Shown piece after piece: positions 24,872 to 35,662 of a stretch of DNA of 64,000 nucleotides. This stretch comes from Parastagonospora avenae f. sp. tritici 18332-5 (lineage: Eukaryota > Ascomycota > Dothideomycetes > Pleosporales > Phaeosphaeriaceae): positions 124,001-188,000 of the forward strand of contig JAFJTR010000025.1 of the NCBI GenBank assembly GCA_022559985.1. The letters are read 5' to 3'. The number at the start of each line of letters is the position of its first letter. Position 1 is the first letter of the stretch. The translations under genes and the position numbers were made by a program. Under the pieces are notes generated by a model. It worked only from the letters and a program-made list of their open reading frames with translations. It ran no database searches and was not told where the DNA came from.

Positions 24872-26530
24872 ATGTTTCCCTTTTCCTTTGGCTTGTTCCC
24901 AAATTGGAGTTGGTTTTGTATATTTGTAGCCCTCTTGTACGTTCACTGCCCATGCTTCCTGCTGCTAATTCCCGCCCGCCATCCGGACATGGTCACTGAC
25001 TCGTGGTCACAGCTTGTTTCGATATGTCAGACTATGGGTCAACCTGGCGAGCAACTGGACGTATACGCCCATCCAGCCCATCGACGATCCTACCATCACG
25101 TCCAAAGACATGACTGTCATCATCCCGACCGTTGCCGAGGATCTCCAGCAACTAAAGGAGACTGTCCAAAGCGCCTACCGCCTTGAACCATACGAGCTCC
25201 TTCTTGTGACACCGGATTCCAAGGTCAAGCGTGTATATCAAATGGTAGAAGAGCTAGGCAACCCCAAATTGATCCAGGTGCTTTCCGTGAGTCAAGCCAA
25301 TAAGCGTCGCCAGCTGTGTCGGGCGATTCCGGAGGTCGAGACCAAGATCACCCTATTGCTCGACGACGACGTGTGGCTCCCAGAGAAGTTCACCAAATGG
25401 ATACTGGCACCCTTTGAGGACTCGCGAGTTGGAGGTGTCGGGACCAACCAGCAGTTGCGTCGCGCCAACCGCTCCAACATCTGGGAGTTCCTGGGTGCCA
25501 TCTACTTGGTCAGAAGAAATTTTGATTGTACCGCCTGCAACTGGATCGACGGCGGCTTGCCGTGCCTGTCAGGACGGGCTGTGGCATATCGCTCTGAGAT
25601 TCTGCAAGACCCCAACTTTACCTACGGCTTCACGCACGAGACTTGGGGCAGCGACCACTTCCTCAACGCTGACGACGACAACTTCATCACGCGATGGCTG
25701 TTCTCGCATGACTGGAAGATCCAGATTCAGAACCACCGGGAGTGCGAAGTGGAGACGACGCTCGAGAACGACTCCAAGTACTTGCGTCAGTGCTTACGCT
25801 GGGTGCGCTCTAACTGGAGGAGCAATCTGACGAGTCTGAGCGAAGGCCGAATGTGGTGGTAAGTAGCTCCACTGCCTGCACAGTTTTTCACATCTGGCGT
25901 TGCCCTGTGCCAAGCCTGCCCCTCTCTGCTTACTTCGCCGACACACCCTCTTGCATCCGCTAACTCGCTACGCCACAGTAAATACCCATGGTCGCTGTAT
26001 GCCGTCTTCCAGACTACCCTGACACAGTGGGCCTTCTTGCTCGATTGCCTGCTGTTCGCATCGTTCTACTTCGCGCTATCTGAGTCGGGCTACTACGTAG
26101 CAGAGGGTGAACACCAGCCCCGCGCTGAGAAGCAGCAGCGCTCCGTCTTCTGGGCCCTGTTCCTCGCGCACTTCGTCTTCGCAAAGACCATCAAGCTAGT
26201 CCCATATTTGTTGAGGAATCCGGGCGATGTCCGATTCATCCCAGTCTCGGTGCTGTTTGGGTATTTCCACAACCTGATCAAGCTCTACGGCTGCTTCACG
26301 GTCACGGAGGTATGTGCCAACCCCGCACCCTTGGGCTCGCAGCAGGAAAGCTAACAAGACACCAGACAACATGGGGCACTCGCGAAGGCGCAGATGCCGA
26401 TGATAACATTAGAATGCTGCCGATCCCGCCGATGGCGACAATCACTCCTCCGTTGACGCCTGTTCCCGGTCAGCAGCGTATGCTCCGCGAGAGAGGCTTT
26501 TGCATACCATCCACTAAGATTCCACTTTGA
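24872..26530 (+). CDS. GT2: Family 2 glycosyltransferase (GT2, processive beta-glycosyltransferase)
   Basis: Membrane polysaccharide synthase of the hyaluronan/Cps1-like GT2 type. Four exons (24872-24936, 25013-25858, 25979-26309, 26366-26530) give 468 aa. Order: N-terminal membrane helix; MTVIIPTV start of the GT-A fold (~res 63); acceptor/metal motif LLLDDDVW (~135); NADDDNF (~245); the processive-synthase motif QCLRW (~285); then membrane helices (WAFLLDCLLFASFYFAL, SVFWALFLAHFVF) and a cytosolic tail. All D, D, D, QxxRW residues are present. From established knowledge, the orthologous-looking GT2 of Zymoseptoria tritici is needed for hyphal extension on solid surfaces and for virulence. 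Orthology here is inferred. I chose ATG 24872; the in-frame codon at 24860 is TTG. Confidence 0.9.
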
Positions 26531-27401
26531 GTTGAACGCGATTTTCCTTTACTGTTAGCGCATTTCGGCCTCGGCCACGTCTTGGTGGCAGTAATGTTAG
26601 ACGGTTAACGACAGCCTGCAACTTCATCAGCACTTCAGACAGAGTGTCTGACTCCTTTTTTCCCTTCGTCCATCATGGAGCACCATTTGGGCAAGCTCCC
26701 GGGTCATCAAAATGGGACGGTTTGGATCGGCGTTTTCGGTGTTCAGGCTCATTGTTGATGCAAAAATTGCAATCTTACCGCCAATTGGAGGCCCAAGGGC
26801 TTCCTGCCCATGTAGTCTACGCAAAAGGTCGATGCGACATGTCAGCAGTAGCACCTCGCTTCCGGCTGTCGTCGCTCAAACTGGCACACTTGTGCAACGT
26901 CGCATGTTCGGCTTAGAGTCGCACGAATGGACACAGCAGCGCAAACCTAATTCAAACTCCATGTGCCAATCCCAAAACATGAAAACCTCATCCTCTACAA
27001 GCTGCTCCTGATGCTCGAACCACGCTGCACGGACTGCCACGTAGCGCGAACCATCACCCGCATCAACGGCATCGCCCACGGCATCCTTGCGCAGGCATTA
27101 GGCCGCGCTCAACGACTGGGGACCAAGTTCGGCATCACGTCGCGAGCGTTGACGGCATAAGTTGGCGTGTTGCAGGGTCTCATGTGAAGAAAAAGGCCAT
27201 TTGCAAGGTGCCTAAACAGTCTCCACTGCTGTATCAGGTGAGTTACCGGGTCTCGAACCGTGCTGGTGCTCTGGAGATCTCCCAAATGTGTCGGAATATG
27301 GGAGGTAAACTCACGGCATGCTATCAAGCCATATTGGCGCTACGAAGTCCGTCAGGGAAATATTCCCGATAAACCATTCCAGGACGGCAGGTGGATGAGA
27401 A

Positions 27402-27413
27402 GTACCTAGGTAC
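27402..27413. repeat. Perfect palindrome GTACCTAGGTAC
   Basis: A 12-bp self-complementary site. A copy differing only in its last base occurs at 41631-41642, after wc-2. Role unknown. Confidence 0.5.
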
Positions 27414-29797
27414 CTCTCGGCTCGCTCGCAATGGGCTCAAGCGACCCCTCACGGGCATGTCTCCACTGTCAGCCATCGCTTGCACTGTTATAATAGCGGA
27501 GAATTATGAAAGTCACAACTGAGCCATTGCAGGGCTATTCCTGACCATGGCTTCCTCGCCTGCGCCATTGACACTTCAAAAGATGCTTGCAGCGTCGTCA
27601 AGCATCAGCTGCAGCGAGCTTTGCGATGGCGAGAGCGCCCTCTGGAGCTACTGGACGCCTCCAGGCAGATTCCGATGGCGCTGAGAGGTCAATACCGATC
27701 GCGTCCGAAAGTCGTCCTCCACCCAACAATCAAGCGGGCCTGCATCCTGCGGGTCTTACAGTAGTTGGGGCTCAAGCAGCGCCGGTCTTCTCATGCACTC
27801 TTGTTTCGCCGAACCTCATCATTCATCATCGTGCATCGTGACAATTTTTTCCCTGCCTTTCGATGTCACCACGCACCGAGTCACCCACCCACGGCAACTG
27901 CTCGACCTTGGGTGACAGCTCAAGCGCCCCGGATTTCCTTGCGTGTAACGCGAGTAAGGAAACGAGACCCTTTGCGCAAACCTTATGCCCGTCATCCCGT
28001 CCCGCAGGTCTGTGTGTCCTTCATCATGCCTCTGCGCTAAAACTGGCGCCGAACGCGGCGCAACGCCAGTCCTGTTCTCCACGTCCCATCACAGCTAGCT
28101 GCTTACAATTTGTGCACGCGCAGAGCTCGCAACAGGAATGCCATGATTGCATGGTCTCCAGAATGTCATTAACATGAAAATGGAGACGGCGGCCCTCATG
28201 CAACAACTTTGGTGGCCCGGATCCCCGATGCACCTTCATGCAAGACAATATGGACGCAGACCTGCAATTCGGCCCTCGCGTGCTTCTGGAGAAACGAGAT
28301 GTACTCATTGGTACCTGTCCGATTAGACTTGCCAAAGGCGCACAGGTGCAGACGCTAGTCACGCCACAATCCTATGGTGAGTAAGGCGGGACAAGACCAG
28401 TCAACAAGACGACCCAGTCGCTGTATCTGCAAGGAGGCGCAATGCATACTCACAGACCTTTTGTGTGGCTCTGCGCTGACCCACGCTATTGTGACGAATC
28501 CAACATGCAGAGGAGCCTCTTTCGCATGACATACATGTACCCATGGCTATCTCCATGTACAACTCGCGACTGCATGAGGCCTTCTGTATGGCTACCATTC
28601 AATTGGGATCTCGACGAGCGAAAACTCTGCACGTCTCGCTTCACGCGCAAGACCAACTCCCGGCAAAGTTGTACTCTGCGAGCAGGTTCACCGATCAGAT
28701 GCCTCCCTGGAGGAACATGCCCCGTCCGTGCCGCATATGCAAAGATGCGAGACTTGTAGCAGCATACGTAACCAGATTGGCACTCCGATGCGGTATCTGA
28801 CAGTAAATGGTGCATTATCTTTAGGCGTGCCACAGCATGTGGATTCGACGTCTGCAGCGTACTTCCCATGGCATGACATACCTCCAAGAACGAGCTGCTA
28901 GCCGGCAATGTCTCCACAAGTCACAAGTCTAAACAAACACGGCAGCTGAGTCCCCCACCAACCAAGAGAAAAAAGATCTTCCAAATTCTCCTACAGTGCA
29001 AGCCCACCTAAAGCACCAAAGCACTCAACATGCAACGACTAGAGCTCCGCCTCTGGAACTAAGAGACCATAAACCGTTGACCAACACCACCCCACACGCC
29101 AAGTTTTCCGATCCAAAACGATCTGCGCCTCTAACACGAGCGAGCGCGAGATCCGAACCGGACATCTTGCCGAAGTGCACATCTGTCAATTTCCAGACCC
29201 GACTTTTCCATGTTGTCGCCCCTCCCGAAAAAGTTGCATTCTAACCACCACTCACGTGCGCCTAACCAAGCCGGAAATAATAGTGTGATATAAATCTGAG
29301 ATTGGGTTCAGCACCAATGTCAACAAAAAGAGGGTTCAACCTTGAAGTAGACCCTCCTCGATCCGTGCCGCCGAGATCTGAGCATGAGCGAGCGGGAACT
29401 CCGAACCCAGATGCGCTGTTTTCTATTGCGTTGCGGCATCGTCGGATCGACAGTGCGGATGTGCAAAACTCTTTCGCAAATGTCACGTGAGCGCGTCGCA
29501 TGGATGTATGCGGCTCTGCAGTCTCACATCATGTCCACAGGTCAATTCCATGTCCGCAGCTTGATCGGGCTTTGCGATGACGACATCAGTCCGACTCACA
29601 CGACGCGCAGCTCGAGTCTCGAACCACCGGCTATCCACCTCCAAGTTCCAGCATCCCATCCACGCATCGTATCATGTATAACACAAGCCACGTATAACAC
29701 GTCAAGATAGCAGCAAGACCAGCATTCCCATCCCATACCCATAAAAAAATCGCAAGGTAGTATTCGGGAAATCCCGGGAAAATCACACTAAAAACAG

Positions 29798-29803
29798 ACA
29801 CAC

Positions 29804-29850
<47 letters not shown>
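29798..29850. repeat. CA dinucleotide microsatellite, ~53 bp
   Basis: An almost pure AC/CA run, interrupted once by a G near 29808. It produces the Val/Cys-repeat frame on the minus strand, which is not a gene. Confidence 0.95.
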
Positions 29851-29854
<4 letters not shown>

Positions 29855-30737
29855 ACGCAACGATCTCGATGAGTATGTACCTACCACCCACGTCTCCACC
29901 TCCAACTTGCATGTTCGTCTACCTTTCCTTTCCAAACCAAGACGCCCCCATATCCGGCATCACACCTTTCCGCGCTGCACTCCCCGGCCCCCTCACAACC
30001 TGTGTCTCGCAGCATCCCGTCCGCTAGCGTCGGCCAGTAGCACCGAGCTCGATGTCGATGCGAACGCCCGGCTACCTTGGCCTTCACACAAGTACCCTGG
30101 ACCCAGTCGCGAGCGGTGTCATGCAGCGATGGGTTTGATGTACGGCTTGACTAGTTAGGCGCGCTGCTGTCGGGCCTTGATTTGCGTGTCGTGTGCGCGC
30201 GATGGTGGTGTGGTGAATGAGGTTGAGGATGGGCTAGGCGGGTAGGATCGCGCGCTACGATCGAGGTGAGATTCGCCGGTTTAGCGTACCGATGTTTGAG
30301 GTGGTGGTGCTGAGGTTTGTGCGTGGGATGCTGGCTGGATGGGTCACTGAGATTGAGTGGGTGTTGGACGTTCGGCGAAGTGAGCCGCCAATCGCCACTG
30401 GACATGTTTAGTACACTATTTTGTTGACTAGCTTTCTTTGGATGTGAGGTAGAGTTGTTTACTGATCTGTCTCTATTGTCTCTGGAAAGCGAATAGTTGT
30501 ACCTGCTTTGCGCTTAAAGGTCCTAGATTTTGAAGCTTCCAGCGGGTTACAAGACGTGCAAAGCAAGAAGTGGCAAACATACTTTTTGCATATGACTAGA
30601 GCGATGTAAATCGATCTTTTAAGCACACGCTCTAGATGTATGAAAACCATAAACCATATCGTCGCTCATTCAATATCATGTCATTACCAAATCTCTCTCT
30701 CTAAACCTAACCTGCATATACACCCCAATGATCCCAC

Positions 30738-31869
30738 TCAAACCTCAACCCCATACGCCCTACTCCCATTCCTCCACCAGATCCCCTCCCTCTCCTCCTC
30801 GCTCATCCCCCTCCCCTCCATGACCTCCTCCACAACGTCCCTCCAAAGCCCCCAATTCCCCTTTTCCCCCTTCGGCCCACCAACATTACACACCGGCCAA
30901 TCGCTCCCGAACATGACACGCCCTGGGAAGCACTCAAACACGACATCCAAGTAGGGTTTCAGTGCCTGGAAAATCTCACTGGTCGAGGAAGGAGTGACTT
31001 CAAACTCATTCAGTGCGCCCGATAATTTCATGTACACGTTCTGATCGTCCTTGAGGGCTTTAAGTGCATCGATCCATGCCTGCGACGGAGTAGAGTGAGA
31101 GAGAGGGGGTTTGCACAAATGATCTATTCCGAGAATCAGCATACCATCTTCTCAACATCCAAACAATCAACCTGAATAGATCAAAATACTCACTCAGAAT
31201 AAACCTCCCTGCACCTCCCCTCCTCCTAACCTCCTTTACCATGCCCCCAACAGCCTTGAGTCCCTCCTCCCCATCGCGATGAATGTCCACGCCCACATCG
31301 AATGTCCAGCCCTTGCCTGCGCGCGCTTTATCCAGCGACACAATATTCGACAACCACACCTCGCTGCTGACTAGTGCCTCCACCTCGCCCGGCTTCTTGC
31401 CTTGCAGGAGGAATCTAAAGCCGACGATTTTGCCGTCGAGCAGGGAAGGGCCGGCGATGTCTTGCACGATATTGAGGTATTGTGTGAACGTGGGGGGAGG
31501 GAGGTGGAATGGGGCCCAGAGCACGCAGCCTTTCATGGTTCCTGCGCCGTCGCCGCCGTCTCCATCTTCCGTCACTCCTTCGACGATACGTTTTAGGAAG
31601 TTTAGTTCTGAGAAGGGCTCGTGCGCGTACTGCAGCAGCTTTTCATTTACATCACCGGTATCAAAATCCGGGGTTGAAGAGGGCAAATACCGATCTGTCT
31701 CGACGTACACGAAGCCCTTGACGCTGGCGTCTGCAATCGCCAGGTAGTCGTTTATTCCGTGGCGTTTGGAGAGGAAGTGGCCTGGTTTCATCCAGGCGTG
31801 GGCGGAGGCGGTGGTGGATGTCGAAGGCCAGAGGTGGATGTGGGAGTCGAGGATTTTTTGTGGGGGCAT
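30738..31869 (-). CDS. LRA2: Amidohydrolase, probable L-rhamnono-gamma-lactonase
   Basis: Metal-dependent TIM-barrel hydrolase of the Amidohydro_2 family. Two exons (31869-31194, 31147-30738; 46-nt intron) give 361 aa. Metal-ligand motifs are in the right order: HxH in ILDSHIHLWP at the N-terminus, His in GIDHLCKP after the intron, Asp in MFGSDWPVCN near the C-terminus. The family includes sugar lactonases. The gene lies 282 bp downstream of, and on the same strand as, a very clear L-rhamnose 1-dehydrogenase, whose product is the lactone, so hydrolysis of L-rhamnono-1,4-lactone to L-rhamnonate is the likely job (inference from context). The frame stays open upstream to 32013, but its first codons are non-conserved; ATG 31869 starts directly at the barrel. 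Confidence 0.78.
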
Positions 31870-32150
31870 GGTTGAAAAGTATGTGGTTTTCCTCTCTGTT
31901 TGGTTAGAAGATTGTTCTGACTTTGGGATGCTGCGTGTATTCGAGCTTGATGCTGGTGGAAGGTTGGTGTTCGGGGTGCGGGGAAGGAAGAGCCGAGATG
32001 GGTATTGGACCACTTCATTGATGGGTGTGGATTATCGGAGAAATTATATTGTGGTAGATCATGTCGTGAGAGCTTATCCGTAGTGACTGGACAGGTCGAT
32101 CAAAGTCATGTAGCACGCATGGGAAATGTTTTGAACAACATCGTCCTCTT

Positions 32151-33036
32151 CTACTGCAAGTTTACAAACAATCCTCCATCAACAAGCAATTGTGCTCCAG
32201 TCACATAGCTAGACATATCACTGCCTAAGAATATGGCCGGCCCAGCGAGATCCGCCGGTACGCCTGTCCTGCCCAATGGTATCCTGCCTTCCATGTACTT
32301 CCTCTTGGCATCATCTTCCAGATCCTTCTCGTTCAGCTGCGTCTTGATGGTGCCAGGAAGCAATGCATTGCACCTAATGTTGTATTTGCCCAATGCACAC
32401 GCTCCCGATTGCATGAGCGATGTGATGCCAGCCTTCGTTGGAGTGTAATGTGCTTGTTGTGCCCCACCAACCAGAGCTGATATCGAGGAGACGCCGATTA
32501 TAGAGCCACCGGGCGGTGATTGCTTAGACATCTGGGTCGCAGCTGCGTGGACGGTGTTGTATGCACCAGTCAAGTTGGTGGTGAGGGTTTGGTTCCATAA
32601 GTCTGGTGTGATTCTAAGGAGAGGTTCATGTCAGCTACGACAACACTTTGGGAGTCGGTTTGACTTACTCGAGAAACTCCCTAAACTCGCAGATTCCAGC
32701 ATTACTCACGACCACATCCAATCTTCCCCACTTCTCCACCACGGCAGCAATGAGCTTCTTGCCCGTCTCAGGACTACCGACATCGCCTGGGACTTCTATC
32801 AAGCGTTTCTGCGCCTCTTCCTTCCCACCCAAGCTTTGCGATGCTTCTTCAAAAAGGGCCTTGAATTGCTCCGATGATTTGGCATCTCCGAAGTGGTTGA
32901 CAGCAACATTAGCGCCCTGAGTAAGATAGCCAATGGCAATTGCGCGTCCAATGCCAGTCACGCCGCCTGTTATAGCCATGGACTTGCCCACAAGGAGCTG
33001 CGGACTGGCCGCTGACACGCTGGGTCTCCTCCACAT
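32151..33036 (-). CDS. LRA1: L-rhamnose 1-dehydrogenase (SDR family)
   Basis: NAD(P)-dependent short-chain dehydrogenase that oxidises L-rhamnose to L-rhamnono-lactone, first step of the fungal non-phosphorylated rhamnose pathway. Two exons (33036-32669, 32613-32151; 55-nt intron) give 276 aa. Cofactor motif AITGGVTGIGRAIAI, SNAG motif, catalytic Ser in GVSSISALVGGA and YTPTK (Tyr/Lys) are all present. Several blocks are those I know from characterised yeast LRA1: CNALLPGTIKTQLNEKDL, KRKYMEGRIPLGR and the C-terminus GAQLLVDGGLFVNLQ. The resemblance is far closer than to generic oxoacyl-reductases. The neighbour downstream is the presumed lactonase. The first ~15 residues before the Rossmann fold are poorly conserved. 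Confidence 0.9.
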
Positions 33037-33391
33037 GATCCGGAGTGGTTTCGGATGGTAAGTTAGGGGTGGATTGCGGGGTGTGGGGTTCAGGGTGGCT
33101 GTGAAGAAGTGCAGTCGCTACAGAGATGACAGCAGCAGTCTATAGCCGCAGGCAAAATTCCAGTTGTCGTAAACACAGACATGGCGAGAAATTACGCCGA
33201 CCTAGGCTTCTTGCGTGGTGATGAAAGCTGGAAGCGTGACCTCTTCCGGCTTCACGCTTCGGAGTAGTTGCAACCGAGGTATGTCTTGGCGTTATGGCGG
33301 GCGACTCAACACGTCACGCAATGGCGCGTCGCCGTCACGAACCACTTGCGCAACTCCACCAAGACCGATGCTCACGGCCCAAAGCCCCGAG
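33037..33391. other. Divergent intergenic region (LRA1 / Clr5 gene)
   Basis: 355 bp separate the two start codons. No ORF of its own. No recognised operator seen. Confidence 0.3.
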
Positions 33392-35506
33392 ATGGTGTAC
33401 AATTGGGATGATAAGGAGGCCGAGTGCTACAGACTGTACGTGGAGGAGAGGAAAAGCTTAGATGAGGTCATCGCGTCATGGGCTGCGAAAGGCTTCACGC
33501 CCAGGTATGTCACTGCGCGAACGCATTTATGGATTACCGTATATTTTGGGAGTTCACATGATGGCGACCTTCACTACGAGGTACAATGCTAACAGTGGCA
33601 CTTCAGTAAGCGAGCGTTTCAGACCCAGTTCAAGGTAAGAATGATTTCACCCATTGGAAGCCACAGCGATTCCTTACTGACTGCCCAGCGATGGGACTTT
33701 CCCAGAAAGCAGAACCCGGCACACAAGAATCCCGCCCTCGTCGCCCGTCTACGCGAACTATGGGAACAAAACTGTTCCCAGAAGGACATGGTGGATACCC
33801 TGCAGAATGAAGGCTACTTAATCAACGATCGCGAGTTGATACGACTCAGACTCAGACTCAAACTTCTGCTACGAGAAAGTGCTCCTAGGCCAAAGAGGAA
33901 GCGGAGTGCAGATAGTGGCGTAAAGAAGACCTCGAAGAAGAAGAAACCGAAGATGGTGCCAGGACGTGGACTCATCAATCAGCTTGGGAACGCGATACTG
34001 GCTGAGGAGTCTTCGAGCGAGGAGAGCGATGATGAGCCGGAAGCCGAAGAACAAGATGCTAGAGAGCCAACACAAGTCGCGGATGATCATGAACAAGAAG
34101 ATATCCAGGAAGAGGGCATTACGCCACTATCAACAGAAGAATTGATGCGCAAACAGCTGCGACTGGAACAATTGCAGAACGAGAGCGATGAGAAGTGGCG
34201 CACGCGGAAGCGACGACGACGAACTCGAGGCTGGGCCGGACTACCTGCAGACGCGCCCGGCGAACCTCCACGCTTCCCGTCCGAGACGACCATAGACGAG
34301 GCCAAAGCATACCTGGGTTTGGACAATGACATGTATCGCCAAGTCCGCGAACGCTTCTTGCAGATATGCAAAGATCACCATGTCACCAAGAAGACGATTG
34401 CTGGTCCCCAAAAGTGGGCGGAAATCGTACGGCAGCTCATCGATGAGGACGAGCACTTGACAAGTGTTTTCCAGCAAGAGCCGGATGTGCTCTCCAACAT
34501 TGATGCCTTGTTTCGTCCCAAGGGCCAGAGAGCGTTGTCGCTGGATGTGATATGCATGGATGTCACCAAACGGCTTCGCACAATGGACTCGCGTATGACT
34601 CTTGCCGACGTAAAGAACATCCTCTGCCTGAACCCCGAAAAGACACGCCACGTCCGAAGCGAATTCGCCGCGAAGCTCAAAGCAGACCACTTCACCAATA
34701 AACACGAAGCAGGCGAGCAGCACTGGGTAGATCTAAAGACAGCCTGGGTGAACGAGTCCGACCTCCTGAGGACAGCGCTAGCTGGCGGCGAAGCCGACCC
34801 CGAATACCAGCAGAAGCTGCGAGCAATCGAAGTCCTAGCGCGAGACGTGATGAAGCGACAACAACAAGAGAAAACCATCAAAGACCCAAGCAAGAAGAAA
34901 CAAGTCCATCAGGGCCCCGGTCCCGGCCCCGCAAAGCCAGTCATGCCCACCTCGCGCAGCAGAAGCCAGCCCACCGACACCCAACTCACAAGCCGACCTA
35001 CCTACGATAGCATGGCCGCCCTAGCCTCTGCAGCAGACTTGCAAATCGACCCCAGCCTCCTCCTTGCAGCTAGCGATGCTGCTATCCTTCCTACTACAAC
35101 ATACCAGTACCAGTACCAGGACCAACGATCCACATACGACCAAACATACTTTCCCGCCTCTCACTCCTCCCTCCCTCTGCCTATATACTTCCGCCTCCAC
35201 CCGCACTCTAGCACCCCCATTCCGTCTAAAACTGTCTGGCTCTCGATCCTGCACCATGTCTCGGTCGCAGAGATTCGCCAATTGGCGGCGCGCGAACATC
35301 CCGGGTGTGCGGTGCTGAAGCTCGAGGGGCTGGTGACGTATAGAGGGGAGGGCGGGGAGAGGGAAGTTTTGGTGGAGGTTGGGGATGATGAGGAGTTGGG
35401 GGCGTATTTGGGACATGTGCAGAGTGCCGGGGAGGGGAGGGCAAGGGGGAAGGCGACGTTCGTAGTGTTGCTGGGGGGGGGGGTGGGGGGTTTGTGTAGA
35501 AGATGA
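33392..35506 (+). CDS. Clr5-domain protein, probable nuclear regulator
   Basis: Protein with an N-terminal Clr5 domain, a short fungal module named after S. pombe Clr5 and thought to bind DNA or act in chromatin. Three exons (33392-33504, 33607-33634, 33689-35506) give 652 aa; exon 2 is only 28 nt, and the domain is complete only when both introns are removed: YNWDDKEAECYRLYVEE, then FTPSKRAFQTQFKRWDFPRK. The next part has a basic stretch (RPKRKRSADSG, TSKKKKPK), likely a nuclear signal, an acidic region, RKRRRRTRGW, and two similar helical blocks around residues 230-400. The C-terminus is low complexity and ends in a poly-G tract. ATG 33392 has a better start context than the in-frame ATG at 33368. 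Target genes unknown. Confidence 0.8.
35473..35490. repeat. Poly-G tract (G11-T-G6) at the end of the Clr5 gene
   Basis: A run of 11 G, one T and 6 G lies within the last 15 codons. It encodes a glycine run (GGGVGG). Such tracts slip easily, so the last residues and the stop at 35506 are less sure. Confidence 0.8.
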
Positions 35507-35662
35507 ATGACATGTTGATTAGTTGTTCATTCGTGGAAGAAAATACGATGCAGTAAAACTCCGGTGCTATGCATACCTCCATCCCATCCTATCCTTACTT
35601 TCCATAACAGACATGAATAAACTCCACGCTTGAAAATCGCCCTCACATCCCCTCACCCCCAT

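Larger units (their letters stand above)
26531..30737. other. Gene-poor interval, 4.2 kb
   Basis: No supportable gene on either strand. It holds a dinucleotide CA tract (29798-29850) and a 12-bp palindrome (27402-27413). Short frames such as 26627-26854 and 28486-28917 show no domain and no convincing splice structure. Confidence 0.4.

Noticed and set aside
29631..29912. Minus-strand frame with Val-Cys repeats
   Set aside because: Created by the CA microsatellite.
31870..32013. 48-residue N-terminal extension of the lactonase
   Set aside because: Ser/Thr/Asn-rich leader-like sequence; the conserved barrel begins at the ATG at 31869. A targeting peptide cannot be fully excluded.
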